From assembly GCF_013911645.1 (NCBI RefSeq), contig NZ_JACESV010000001.1, positions 186,001 to 250,000 on the forward strand: DNA of 64,000 nucleotides, given 5' to 3'. Position 1 is the first letter of the stretch, and every line of letters starts with the position of its first letter. Positions 1-7,908 of the stretch are shown piece by piece. The stretch comes from Allomuricauda sp. (GTDB lineage Bacteria > Bacteroidota > Bacteroidia > Flavobacteriales > Flavobacteriaceae). The notes under the pieces were generated by a model. It saw only the letters and a program-made list of their open reading frames with translations, ran no database searches and was not told where the DNA came from. Both the position numbers and the translations under genes were made by a program.

Positions 1-612
1 AATGTTCCAAACGGCCACTTCGTTTTCGGGAGTGGCAGCCCAAGAATCAGGAGCAGGTGAAATTGGTGCTACATTTTTATAAGTACCCGCCACTACTTTT
101 ATTTTGGCATTTTCTTCTTTAACCATTGGGATATCTTCATTCCAGAGCATTTTAAAATGAGGGTCAACAAATTTTCCGGATTTGGGCAGATTCAACCAAA
201 TCTGGAACAATTCCAAAGGATTTTCATCATCATCTTTTAACAACGGAAACATTTCAGAGTGTTGCACACCTCTTCCGGCTGTCATCCATTGCACATCTCC
301 TTGACCAAATCTACCAGCAGCTCCCAAAGAATCGGAATGATCGCAAAACCCTTTGTTTACAATGGTGATGGTCTCAAAGCCACAATGGGGATGCGATGGA
401 AATCCAGGGATGGTCTGTCCGTGGTACATGCGCCATTTTTCGTTGGGGTTGAAATCACTTCCCAAGTTCCTGTTTTTAAGCAAAGAAGCGTCGGGCCCCA
501 TTTCACCGTTGCCCTTTGGGAAATAATCTAAATGGTACGTACCGAACAAAAATGGATCTAATGTTTGCCAAGGGGTATTCAATGGAAAGGTTTGTAGAAC
601 GGGATTTTTCAT
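1..612 (-). CDS. Pirin family protein (partial, C-terminus beyond window)
   Basis: The reading frame opens at ATG 612-610 and runs off the left edge without a stop, giving 204 codons. It reads as a bicupin pirin. The N-terminal cupin carries the metal-ligand pattern of the family: His74 and His76 in [10 protein letters not shown], then His118 and Glu120 in GVQHSEM. Bacterial pirins of this type (YhaK/YhhW-like) include quercetin dioxygenases and redox or stress proteins, and the true substrate cannot be read from sequence. It appears monocistronic, with about 370 bases of repeat-rich noncoding DNA upstream. Identification is firm for the family and open for function. Confidence 0.9.
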   Translation of the reverse strand, partial: MKNPVLQTFPLNTPWQTLDPFLFGTYHLDYFPKGNGEMGPDASLLKNRNLGSDFNPNEKWRMYHGQTIPGFPSHPHCGFETITIVNKGFCDHSDSLGAAGRFGQGDVQWMTAGRGVQHSEMFPLLKDDDENPLELFQIWLNLPKSGKFVDPHFKMLWNEDIPMVKEENAKIKVVAGTYKNVAPISPAPDSWAATPENEVAVWNI

Positions 613-633
613 TATTCAATAATTTACTAGTTT

Positions 634-765
634 GAAGGTGTCTAAAAAGATTATAATCTGTCAGTTCGAGCGCAGTCGAGAACCTAAAGTGTTACTGGTA
701 GGCAATAGGTTTCGACTCCGCTCAACCTGACAAATTCAGAGGTTTGTTGCTTTTTAGACACCTTC
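634..765. repeat. Nested palindromic repeat element, copy 1
   Basis: The outer arms form a perfect 16-bp inverted repeat, GAAGGTGTCTAAAAAG at 634-649 and its complement at 750-765. Inside lies a second, imperfect inverted pair: TGTCAGTTCGAGCGCAGTCG near 660-680 and the complement of TGTCAGGTTGAGCGGAGTCG near 715-733. The inner core recurs at 28.8, 63.05 and 63.46 kb. No coding potential is visible. It may be a MITE- or REP-like element or a transcribed hairpin. Confidence 0.7.
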
Positions 766-864
766 ATCAAATTGTAATTTATTTTCTAGTTAAAGGTTAA
801 AACCCTGCAATTTTATTGCAGTTACTTTAGTTTCAATAAATTTTATGGATAGTCCCCTCTCGGG

Positions 865-901
865 TCTCCCCACGGGGAGAAGTTTCCCTCCTTTGGAGGG
901 A
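865..901. repeat. Back-to-back GC-rich hairpins downstream of the amidohydrolase gene
   Basis: Two perfect 7-bp stems lie side by side: TCTCCCC/GGGGAGA with a 2-nt loop at 865-880, and TCCCTCC/GGAGGGA with a 3-nt loop at 885-901, followed by TTAAGGGAGG. This resembles dispersed intergenic repeats seen in Bacteroidota (recollection, not a search). It lies about 80 nt past the amidohydrolase stop and might also act in transcript ending, although no T-tract follows on the minus strand. Confidence 0.5.
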
Positions 902-979
902 TTAAGGGAGGACTTGATACCGGATGACAAAAAATTTCATTCTTTTCTTTAAAACTATGGATTTCAAACCCATAGTGGT

Positions 980-2407
980 TTATTTACCAGGAATTGGTGG
1001 TGGACCATCAATCATGGCCTCATATTTTACATCACCTTTTCTGGTGTTATATTCTTCTTTTACTTTTTCTACCAATTTAGGATCGTCAAAAAGGTCCAAC
1101 ATGGTCATTCCCATTGCTTTGGATGCATAAATCATTCCTTTATGCCCAATACTCATCCCGCCACAGGCCACAACAGCCCATGAGTGCCATGGAGTGCCTT
1201 TTGGTGCTACGGTTACCCCAAGGTTGATGTTTGGAACGTTCCAGCTTACATCGCCAACATCCGTGGAACCTCCGCCTGGAAGTTCTTCGGTTTCTTTCAA
1301 TGGATGTATCTCACCGTCCATGCCCACCTGTGGTTTTCCGGTAGCTTCTTGAATGGCTTTACCATAGGTAATTTCTTCTTCGGTGTAGGTAATTGGACCT
1401 AAAAGCTCCAAATTGTTTTGCATGATTTTACCTCCTTCACGATTCACCAAGGTCTCGTAAATACCAGAAATCAATGAATATTTGTAATCTACATTGGCCA
1501 TAATGGCAGCTCCTTCTGCCATGGCTTTTACGCGTTCAAAAGTGGGAAGCATCACTTCTCTTTTTGGATCGCGGACCCTGACCCACAAGCGGGCATAATC
1601 GGGAACAACATTCACCACTTGCCCACCATCTTGGATATGATAATGGATACGCGACGTTGGTTTGATGTGTTCACGATAATAATTGATTCCAGTAGTGTAT
1701 AATTCCAATGCATCGGAAGCGCTACGACCATTCCAAGGATCGGAAGAAGCATGAGCGGCTTGACCATAAAACTCGATCATAAAGTCAATTAAAGACAGTC
1801 CACTCTGTACATCGGCCTCAATTTCTGCGGATGGGTGCCAGCTTACATTCACATCTACATCGTCCCAAAGACCTGCTTCTACCATCCACACTTTGCCAAA
1901 AAACTTTTCTTCTGCAGGGGTTCCGAAGAATTTTACGGTCCCTTTTATGTTTCCGGCTTCTATTTGCTCTTTAATGGCAATGGCGGCACCTAAACTAGCG
2001 GCACCGAACATATTGTGTCCGCAGCCGTGACCTGGTTCACCTTCAATTCTAGGGTCTTTAGTGGGTACTGTGTTCTGAGAAAGTCCAGGAAGTGCATCAA
2101 ATTCGCCCAATACACTAATAACGGGCGAACCTGATCCATAAGTGGCGATAAATGCAGTTGGGATATCTGCAACGCCCCGGGTCACGGTCATTCCGTTTTC
2201 CTCTGCATAATCAGCTAGTAATTCTGCGGAAATGGATTCTTCAAAGGCAGTTTCGGCCAGTGCCCAAATGGAATCACTGATTTTGATAAGGTTTTCTTTG
2301 TGCTTTTCTACCGAAGCGACAACGGCTTTTTTGTCCTTGGTCATCTTTTGGGCAGATAGGTTAAGCGATACCAATCCCAAAAGGAGTAAGGTTGAAAGTT
2401 TTTTCAT
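980..2407 (-). CDS. Secreted M20D family amidohydrolase (AbgB-like)
   Basis: This 475-residue zinc amidohydrolase starts with a signal peptide ending near SLNLSAQ (residue 20), so it is probably periplasmic. Metal-site motifs of the M20D branch are visible: GEFDALPG at 101-108, HGCGH at 127-131 and the Glu pair in PAEE at 164-167. The closest named relatives are AbgB (p-aminobenzoyl-glutamate hydrolase) and aminoacylase/IAA-amino-acid hydrolases, which cleave N-acyl or N-aryl amino acids. The length fits the family. It stands alone between the pirin and the photolyase operon, so context gives no substrate. Class is certain; substrate is unknown. Confidence 0.9.
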   Translation of the reverse strand: MKKLSTLLLLGLVSLNLSAQKMTKDKKAVVASVEKHKENLIKISDSIWALAETAFEESISAELLADYAEENGMTVTRGVADIPTAFIATYGSGSPVISVLGEFDALPGLSQNTVPTKDPRIEGEPGHGCGHNMFGAASLGAAIAIKEQIEAGNIKGTVKFFGTPAEEKFFGKVWMVEAGLWDDVDVNVSWHPSAEIEADVQSGLSLIDFMIEFYGQAAHASSDPWNGRSASDALELYTTGINYYREHIKPTSRIHYHIQDGGQVVNVVPDYARLWVRVRDPKREVMLPTFERVKAMAEGAAIMANVDYKYSLISGIYETLVNREGGKIMQNNLELLGPITYTEEEITYGKAIQEATGKPQVGMDGEIHPLKETEELPGGGSTDVGDVSWNVPNINLGVTVAPKGTPWHSWAVVACGGMSIGHKGMIYASKAMGMTMLDLFDDPKLVEKVKEEYNTRKGDVKYEAMIDGPPPIPGK

Positions 2408-2502
2408 TGTAAAGGTTTTGAGTTAGTTAAATGATATTGATTTTTTCTGTTTTTGGATAAAGCAAAACAGCATCAACAGGAACTAAAATTAACGAAAAAG
2501 CA

Positions 2503-3816
2503 TCAACTTACCGCTTCTTTGTACGTTTTTAAGCATCGTTCGCGAGCCATTTTATGATCGACCATGGGTTCTGGATAACTTAACTCTTGTAAATCGGGCA
2601 CCCATGTGTTGATGTATTTTTTGTCTTTGTCGAATTTCTTGATTTGGGTGGTAGGATTGAATATCCTGAAGTATGGCGCCGCATCTACACCGCTACCTGC
2701 CGCCCATTGCCAGTTTCCCACATTACTGGCCAATTCATAATCCAACAACTTTTCGGCAAAATAGGCTTCGCCCCAACGCCAATCGATCAATAAATGCTTG
2801 CATAAAAAACTGGCCACCAGCATGCGAACCCGATTGTGCATATATCCAGTTTTGTTCAATTCGCGCATTCCTGCATCTACTAAGGGATAGCCTGTTTCTC
2901 CTGCTTTCCATTTTTCGAATTCATCTTGATTGTTGCGCCATTCAATTCTATCGTATTTAGGTCGAAAAGCTGCGTTTACGGTATGCGGAAAATGCCAGAG
3001 AATCTGCATAAAGAATTCTCGCCAGATAAGCTCGTTCCAAAAGGTTTCGTTCTTTTCACCAATGGCTTTTTTAATCATCCTACGGATTGAAACGGTGCCA
3101 AAACGCAAATGTGGTCCCAATCGGGATGTGCCTTTTTCTTTGGCAGGATAGTCCCGTGTGTCCTTGTATTTTTGGATCAGCTCAAAAGAAACCGTGAAAT
3201 CCGGAACTTTAATGGAAGATTCTTCGAAACCCATATCTTCCAAAGAAAGTTGTGGTAAAGACTTGGTCCGATACAGGTTTTTGCTAAGGTCACTCAGGGT
3301 ATCGCATTCCACCAAATGGACGGATGGATCAAGGTTTTCTTTCCATTTTCGCATGTACGGGGTGTACACCACATATGGGTCTCCATCGTCCTTGACAACC
3401 TCTTCTTTTTCAAAAATAACTTGGTCTTTAAAAGTGTTGAAGGGGATACCGTTTTCGTTTAGGAGCACTTTTATTTGGGCGTCACGTTTTTTGGCATAGG
3501 GTTCGTAATCGTGATTAGCGTATACAGCTTCAATGTCGTAGTCCTTCATCAATTTTTTGAAGACAGCTTTTGGGGCACCATGAAATTGTACAATGCCACT
3601 GCCATAACTGGCACTTAGCTGATGGTTTATTTTTTGAATCTGTTCGTGGATAAAAGTTACCCTCGCATCGGTTTTGGGCAGATTTTCCAGTATTTCGGTA
3701 TCAAAAATAAATAGCGGTAATACTGGAACATCATTTTGAAGTGCTTGATAAAAGCCAACGTTGTCATCCAATCTTAAATCGCGCCTGAACCAAAAAAGTA
3801 TGACTTTGTCTTTCAT
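2503..3816 (-). CDS. phr: Deoxyribodipyrimidine photolyase (cryptochrome/photolyase family)
   Basis: A 437-residue flavoprotein that repairs cyclobutane pyrimidine dimers with blue light. The N-terminal alpha/beta antenna-binding domain opens with LFWFRRDLRLDDN (residues 7-19). The C-terminal FAD domain shows ELIWREFFMQILWHFP, GYPLVDAGMREL, MHNRVRMLVASFL and NVGNWQWAAGSG, all typical of class I photolyases including the Trp-rich electron path. Its ATG overlaps the TAA of the upstream SDR by one base, so it is the last gene of an SRPBCC-SDR-phr operon. CPD photolyase is more likely than cryptochrome given length and operon, but the two cannot be fully separated by eye. Confidence 0.93.
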   Translation of the reverse strand: MKDKVILFWFRRDLRLDDNVGFYQALQNDVPVLPLFIFDTEILENLPKTDARVTFIHEQIQKINHQLSASYGSGIVQFHGAPKAVFKKLMKDYDIEAVYANHDYEPYAKKRDAQIKVLLNENGIPFNTFKDQVIFEKEEVVKDDGDPYVVYTPYMRKWKENLDPSVHLVECDTLSDLSKNLYRTKSLPQLSLEDMGFEESSIKVPDFTVSFELIQKYKDTRDYPAKEKGTSRLGPHLRFGTVSIRRMIKKAIGEKNETFWNELIWREFFMQILWHFPHTVNAAFRPKYDRIEWRNNQDEFEKWKAGETGYPLVDAGMRELNKTGYMHNRVRMLVASFLCKHLLIDWRWGEAYFAEKLLDYELASNVGNWQWAAGSGVDAAPYFRIFNPTTQIKKFDKDKKYINTWVPDLQELSYPEPMVDHKMARERCLKTYKEAVS

Positions 3817-4508
3817 TAACTCACATTTAAACTTGACATTCCTCCATCAACGCCGATTACCTGTCCAGTAATCCATGAGTTATTGGAATCAAGTAAAAAC
3901 AGTGCCATGTTTGCGATATCTTTTGGAACGCCCACTCTTTTCATGGGATGCCTTTCGGACATCATTTCTTTTTTCTTATCGTTGCTCAACAACCTTTCGG
4001 ACAACGGGGTGTCCACCAAGGATGGCGCAATCACGTTGACCCTTACTTTTGGGGCATATTCCGCCGCCAGCGCACGTGCAAAGCCCTCGATAGCTCCTTT
4101 TGCAGCGGAAACGCTCGTATGGAAAGGCATTCCCGTTCCAACGGCCACCGTGCTGAAAAATACCATGCTCGAACCTTCGTTCATGCTGTTTATGATGGAT
4201 TTGACCGTTTTTACCAAACCGATAAAGTTGATTTCCATGTCCGTTTGGATGGTAGCAACACTCATGGTCTTAAATGGCTTCAGGTTGATGCTACCCGGAC
4301 AATATACAAAGCTATCCAATTTTTCCGGTATTTCTTTTTCGGAAATGTCCTCGGTTAAAACATCAAAAGGGATATGGGTTACATCCAAATTTGAAAGTTG
4401 TTCGCTACTTCGGCTGGCTACATATACATTGTGATCAGTAGATAGTTTTTTGGCCATTTCCAACCCAATGCCGTAGGAGCCGCCGATCAATAATATGTTC
4501 TTTTTCAT
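3816..4508 (-). CDS. SDR family oxidoreductase lacking the catalytic tyrosine
   Basis: A 230-residue Rossmann short-chain dehydrogenase-like protein. The nucleotide-binding loop GGSYGIG is at residues 9-15, and the family Ser is at about 119 (VFFSTVAV). Where the YxxxK signature belongs the sequence reads V133-S-A-A-K137, so the usual proton-donor Tyr is Val. The C-terminal TGQVIGVDGG motif is intact. It sits in a tight operon between SRPBCC and photolyase genes, a neighbourhood I recall from other flavobacteria. The role is unknown. It may be a non-canonical reductase or a nucleotide-binding partner in a light-stress operon. Confidence 0.85.
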   Translation of the reverse strand: MKKNILLIGGSYGIGLEMAKKLSTDHNVYVASRSSEQLSNLDVTHIPFDVLTEDISEKEIPEKLDSFVYCPGSINLKPFKTMSVATIQTDMEINFIGLVKTVKSIINSMNEGSSMVFFSTVAVGTGMPFHTSVSAAKGAIEGFARALAAEYAPKVRVNVIAPSLVDTPLSERLLSNDKKKEMMSERHPMKRVGVPKDIANMALFLLDSNNSWITGQVIGVDGGMSSLNVS

Positions 4509-4509
4509 G

Positions 4510-5007
4510 TTATATTTTTCTAATGCTTAAAAAGTTTTCTTTCCCATCTACTGTACCAAATAGCTCGGCTAGCTTTTTTTCCCGAAACTCAAAAATCTTG
4601 TGCAATTGTTTTTTCACTAGCATGGGGTGGGTCAGTTGTCCCAAAAATCCAAAGGGTAATTTGTAGTCGATAACATCTTCCATTTCAACACCTTCGGGTA
4701 CTTCTTTTAAAAAATGTTTGTGGTGCCAAAGGGCATAAGGACCAAAACGCTGCTCATCTACGAAATATTCCCCTTCTTTGGCATGGGTTATTTCTGTGAC
4801 CCATTTCGTGGAAACCAAGGGAAATGGTTTTACGATGTATTGTATTATTTGACCTTGGAACATGGGTCTATCGGCACCCGCCAAAATATGGAAACCCATG
4901 TGTTTCGGTGTGATTAGGGCCAGATTTTTTGGGTTGGAAAGGAAATCCCAAGCTTCTTTTATAGTTATGGGGAGTAGTTGTTTGGACTTTAGTTGATACA
5001 GCTGCAT
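4510..5007 (-). CDS. SRPBCC family ligand-binding protein
   Basis: Start-related START/Bet v1 fold protein (coenzyme Q-binding or cyclase-like SRPBCC), 165 residues from the chosen start. Typical features are the opening LKSKQLLPITIKEAWDFLSN, the central strands TKWVTEITHAKEGEYFVDEQ and the HPMLVKKQLHKIFEFREKKL C-terminal helix. The frame extends upstream to 5025, but a -7 box occupies 5023-5030, so I place the start at ATG 5007-5005. It heads the operon with SDR and photolyase. SRPBCC proteins in such operons are presumed to bind a hydrophobic ligand, which is unidentified here. Confidence 0.85.
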   Translation of the reverse strand: MQLYQLKSKQLLPITIKEAWDFLSNPKNLALITPKHMGFHILAGADRPMFQGQIIQYIVKPFPLVSTKWVTEITHAKEGEYFVDEQRFGPYALWHHKHFLKEVPEGVEMEDVIDYKLPFGFLGQLTHPMLVKKQLHKIFEFREKKLAELFGTVDGKENFLSIRKI

Positions 5008-5022
5008 TAAAATCATTTTGTA

Positions 5023-5030
5023 CAAAGATA
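5023..5030 (-). promoter_or_regulatory. -7 box (TATCTTTG) of the photolyase operon
   Basis: TATCTTTG fits the Bacteroidota sigma-A -7 consensus TAnnTTTG and lies 15 nt upstream of ATG 5007. It overlaps the alternative upstream start codon, which argues for the shorter SRPBCC protein. No clear -33 TTG is visible. Confidence 0.55.
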
Positions 5031-5141
5031 AGACGATAATGTTTAATTAAAAATTAAAAAGATTAAACAAATATGTATATTTGATTGATTTTAACGCTAT
5101 TATTTTAAGGTTTCCTTAACGTTTGAGGGAGGCTTTATATT

Positions 5142-5149
5142 TAGCTTTG
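5142..5149 (+). promoter_or_regulatory. -7 box (TAGCTTTG) of the DUF2911 gene
   Basis: TAGCTTTG matches TAnnTTTG, with a TTTG at 5122-5125 about 16 nt upstream as a possible -33 element. The ATG follows at 5181, giving a 5' leader of roughly 25 nt. A second match, TATATTTG, lies at 5076-5083. Confidence 0.5.
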
Positions 5150-5180
5150 TTATGCTGAACTATTAATATAAATAACAACT

Positions 5181-6035
5181 ATGAAAAAATTTGCACTCTT
5201 ATTATTTGCGGTGTCCATGTGTTTTTCTTTGGAAGCACAAATACAGACGCCAGCGCCCAGCCCAGCTTCAACATTGGAGCAAAAGGTGGGATTGACCGAT
5301 GTTACCGTAAAATATTCGCGCCCTGCAATGAAGGGAAGAAAAATATTCGGAGACTTGGTTCCTTTTGATGCTATTTGGAGAACAGGAGCCAATGAAAACA
5401 CTACCATTACTTTTAGTGACGATGTTACCGTACAGGATAAGCCGCTAAAAGCAGGTACCTACGCTATTTATACAAGACCCAATGAGGCCGTTTGGGATGT
5501 TTTCTTTTATACCGATACCGATAATTGGGGTATACCACAAGAATGGGATGCATCCAAAGTTGCGGCAACGGTAAAAGTGGAAACAATGGAAATCCCGATG
5601 CCTATTGAATCTTTTACCATTACCATAGATGACCTTCATAACAATGGAGGGACCCTTGGCATTATGTGGGAGAACACTTATGTTGGTGTTGATTTTATAG
5701 TCCCAACAGCCAAAAAGGCCATCAAAAGTATTGAAGAGACCATGGCGAACAAAGAGGATTTAAAAGCCAATGACTATTTTGCAGCGGGTTCTTATTATTT
5801 TTCTGAGGGCATGAACATGAAACAAGCTAAGGAATGGGTGGACAAAGCTGTTGAAATGGGTGACGGAAAAGCGTACTGGATGATGCGTACACAGTCTTTG
5901 ATCTATGCAAAAATGGGCGATAAAGAAGCAGCTATTGAAGCTGCCAAAAGGTCATTGGCCGCTGCCCAAGCCGCAGGCAACCAAGATTATGTGAAATTGA
6001 ACAAGGACTCCCTGAAAGAGTGGGCAAAAATGTAA
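5181..6035 (+). CDS. Secreted DUF2911 domain protein with TPR-like C-terminus
   Basis: 284 residues with a signal peptide ending near CFSLEAQ (residue 20). The DUF2911 part spans about 30-175, with hallmark strings VKYSRPAMKGRKIFGDLVP and WRTGANENTTITFSDDV. The C-terminal 100 residues are helical and read like degenerate tetratricopeptide repeats (AKEWVDKAVEMGDGKAYWM). DUF2911 is common in Bacteroidota and has no established activity. It is probably periplasmic. The gene is monocistronic, with its own promoter and a strong terminator at 6063-6090. Confidence 0.88.
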   Translation: MKKFALLLFAVSMCFSLEAQIQTPAPSPASTLEQKVGLTDVTVKYSRPAMKGRKIFGDLVPFDAIWRTGANENTTITFSDDVTVQDKPLKAGTYAIYTRPNEAVWDVFFYTDTDNWGIPQEWDASKVAATVKVETMEIPMPIESFTITIDDLHNNGGTLGIMWENTYVGVDFIVPTAKKAIKSIEETMANKEDLKANDYFAAGSYYFSEGMNMKQAKEWVDKAVEMGDGKAYWMMRTQSLIYAKMGDKEAAIEAAKRSLAAAQAAGNQDYVKLNKDSLKEWAKM

Positions 6036-6062
6036 TTGCCACGTAACAATAAATAAAAATGA

Positions 6063-6090
6063 AAGCCCACTTTTTAAGTGGGTTTTTTTA
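6063..6090 (+). terminator. Rho-independent terminator after the DUF2911 gene
   Basis: The stem AAGCCCACTT/AAGTGGGTT is followed by a run of seven T's. The flanking A's also give a partial U-tract for the convergent symporter operon, whose stop codon is at 6088. Confidence 0.85.
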
Positions 6091-7797
6091 TTCCTCTACA
6101 GCAGAGGAGTTTCCTAAAAAGTTATCGAATATCTGAGTAATAGTGGCCAGTACAATTACCAAAACACAACCAAAGGCATTCAGCCATAAGTAGGACATCC
6201 AGTCTAAGTTGTAACCTACAATCACAATGATTTGGGTTACGATTGCCGCCACAAAAACAGCATTTCCTTTTACAAATTTGAAAAAGAACGCCAGTAGAAA
6301 GATACCAAGCACATTTCCGTAGAAAATGGAACCAATAATATTGACCAATTGAATCAAATTATCAAAAAGATTGGCCACATTGGCTATTATTATTGCAATG
6401 ATTCCCCAAAGTAGGGTAAAGGCCTTGGTCGCCTTTAAATAGTGTTCTTGGGTATGTTCTTTTTTTACATTTCTTTTATACAGATCCAAAGCGGTAATGG
6501 TGCCAAGTGCATTTAATTCAGAAGCGGTGGAAGACATGGCTGCGGAGAGAATTACGGCCAAAAGGAGACCGATCAGCCCCATGGGTAAATTGTTTAGGAT
6601 AAAATGAATAAACACATAATCCTTGTCGTTGGTTTCCACAGTGCCATCTGCTTTGGAAATTAAATTTTTGGCAGTCTCCCTATTTGCTTTTTCCTTTTCA
6701 TTTATTTTAATAATATCCTGCTTTGCCTGCTCAATGGCATTGTACTCTTTAAGTTCAAGTGCTGCGGAAAAGGAATGTTGCGCCATTCGTTTTTCCTTTT
6801 CCAGTTCCTTATGATCTTTTGAAAGCGATTGGTAATCGTTGGCATATTCCGATTGCATTACAGCTTCGGTAGCTGCAGGGTTAAAGTTTAAGGGAGATGA
6901 ATTATATTGATAAAATACAAATACCATGGTACCCACCAATAGGATAAAGAACTGCATTGGTATTTTAAAAATCCCGTTAAAAATCAATGCCAACTGGCTT
7001 TCACGAACCGATTTGCCCGATAAATAACGCTGAACTTGACTTTGATCGGTACCAAAATAGGCCAAGGCCAAAAAGAAACCTCCTGTAATACCACTCCAAA
7101 ACGTATATCGGTTATTGGTATCAAAAGAGAAATCCAAAATTTCGAGTTTATTGTTCGCCCCGGCTATTTTTAAGGCCTTATCGAAAGATATATCCGTAGG
7201 GAGTGCTCCCATGATAAAGAAGAAAGCAAAAAACATCCCCAACATAATGATGAACATCTGCTGTTTCTGGGTCATGCTAACCGCTTTGGTGCCTCCCGAC
7301 ACGGTGTAAATAATCACAAGGATTCCGATAATCACGTTCAATGTCCTTAAATCCCATCCCAATACGGCGGATAGGATTATGGAAGGGGCAAATATGGTAA
7401 TCCCTGCAGCCAACCCACGTTGTACCAAGAACAAAAGAGCAGTAAGGGTTCTTGTTTTAAGATCAAAACGCCCTTCGAGCATTTCATAGGCGGTAAAAAC
7501 CTTTAATTTTTTGTAAATGGGTATAAACACAAGGCAAATCACGATCATGGCCAAGGGCAGTCCAAAATAGAATTGAACAAAGCCCATACCGTCGTGGAAC
7601 GCTTGCCCCGGGGTAGATAAAAAAGTTATGGCACTCGCTTGGGTAGCCATCACGGACAATCCGATGGTCCACCATTTTACGTTGTCACCACCACGGACAT
7701 AATCGTCCACATTATTATTGCCACGTGTTTTCCAAACACCGTATGCCACGATGAAGAGTAGGGTGCTACCAAGAATAATCCAGTCGAGTAATGCCAT
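6088..7797 (-). CDS. Sodium:solute symporter (SSS family) with coiled-coil loop insert
   Basis: 569 residues, about 13 membrane segments. The SSS core is clear: GLSVMATQASAITFLSTPGQ (47-66), the YTVSGGTKAV motif (164-173), and the sodium-site helix AVILSAAMSSTASELNALGT (about 414-433). A hydrophilic, helix-forming insert of roughly 95 residues (about 300-395, rich in Lys/Glu/Gln) separates two core helices. The gene is last in an operon behind a secreted PIG-L deacetylase and a 33-residue membrane peptide. The substrate is likely a sugar, sialic-acid-like or amino compound released by the deacetylase, but this is inference from context. Confidence 0.9.
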   Translation of the reverse strand: MALLDWIILGSTLLFIVAYGVWKTRGNNNVDDYVRGGDNVKWWTIGLSVMATQASAITFLSTPGQAFHDGMGFVQFYFGLPLAMIVICLVFIPIYKKLKVFTAYEMLEGRFDLKTRTLTALLFLVQRGLAAGITIFAPSIILSAVLGWDLRTLNVIIGILVIIYTVSGGTKAVSMTQKQQMFIIMLGMFFAFFFIMGALPTDISFDKALKIAGANNKLEILDFSFDTNNRYTFWSGITGGFFLALAYFGTDQSQVQRYLSGKSVRESQLALIFNGIFKIPMQFFILLVGTMVFVFYQYNSSPLNFNPAATEAVMQSEYANDYQSLSKDHKELEKEKRMAQHSFSAALELKEYNAIEQAKQDIIKINEKEKANRETAKNLISKADGTVETNDKDYVFIHFILNNLPMGLIGLLLAVILSAAMSSTASELNALGTITALDLYKRNVKKEHTQEHYLKATKAFTLLWGIIAIIIANVANLFDNLIQLVNIIGSIFYGNVLGIFLLAFFFKFVKGNAVFVAAIVTQIIVIVGYNLDWMSYLWLNAFGCVLVIVLATITQIFDNFLGNSSAVEE

Positions 7798-7805
7798 TCA
7801 GGGGT

Positions 7806-7907
7806 CTAATTGTTTAAAATCATTATGAGGTAAAAAACCAATATATATATGGCATTTAAAAGGATAACAATGCTGTATTCCTTTTTCCATTCAAATTTGG
7901 TATTCAT
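7806..7907 (-). CDS. 33-residue single-span membrane peptide between PIG-L and symporter genes
   Basis: ATG 7907-7905 opens a 33-codon frame ending in TAG at 7808-7806. The protein has a short charged head (MNTKFEWKKEY) and then one long hydrophobic segment (SIVILLNAIYILVFYLIMIL). It begins one base after the PIG-L stop (7909) and ends eight bases before the symporter ATG (7797), so the three are surely cotranscribed. A small companion subunit is known for some SSS transporters (for example YhdT with PanF, DUF4212 with VC_2705-type proteins). Here that role is only an inference. Confidence 0.65.
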   Translation of the reverse strand: MNTKFEWKKEYSIVILLNAIYILVFYLIMILNN

Positions 7908-7908
7908 A

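Noticed and set aside
3883..4434. 183-codon plus-strand frame opposite the SDR gene
   Set aside because: It mirrors the SDR coding sequence, has no domain, and the SDR is a clear family member in a tight operon.
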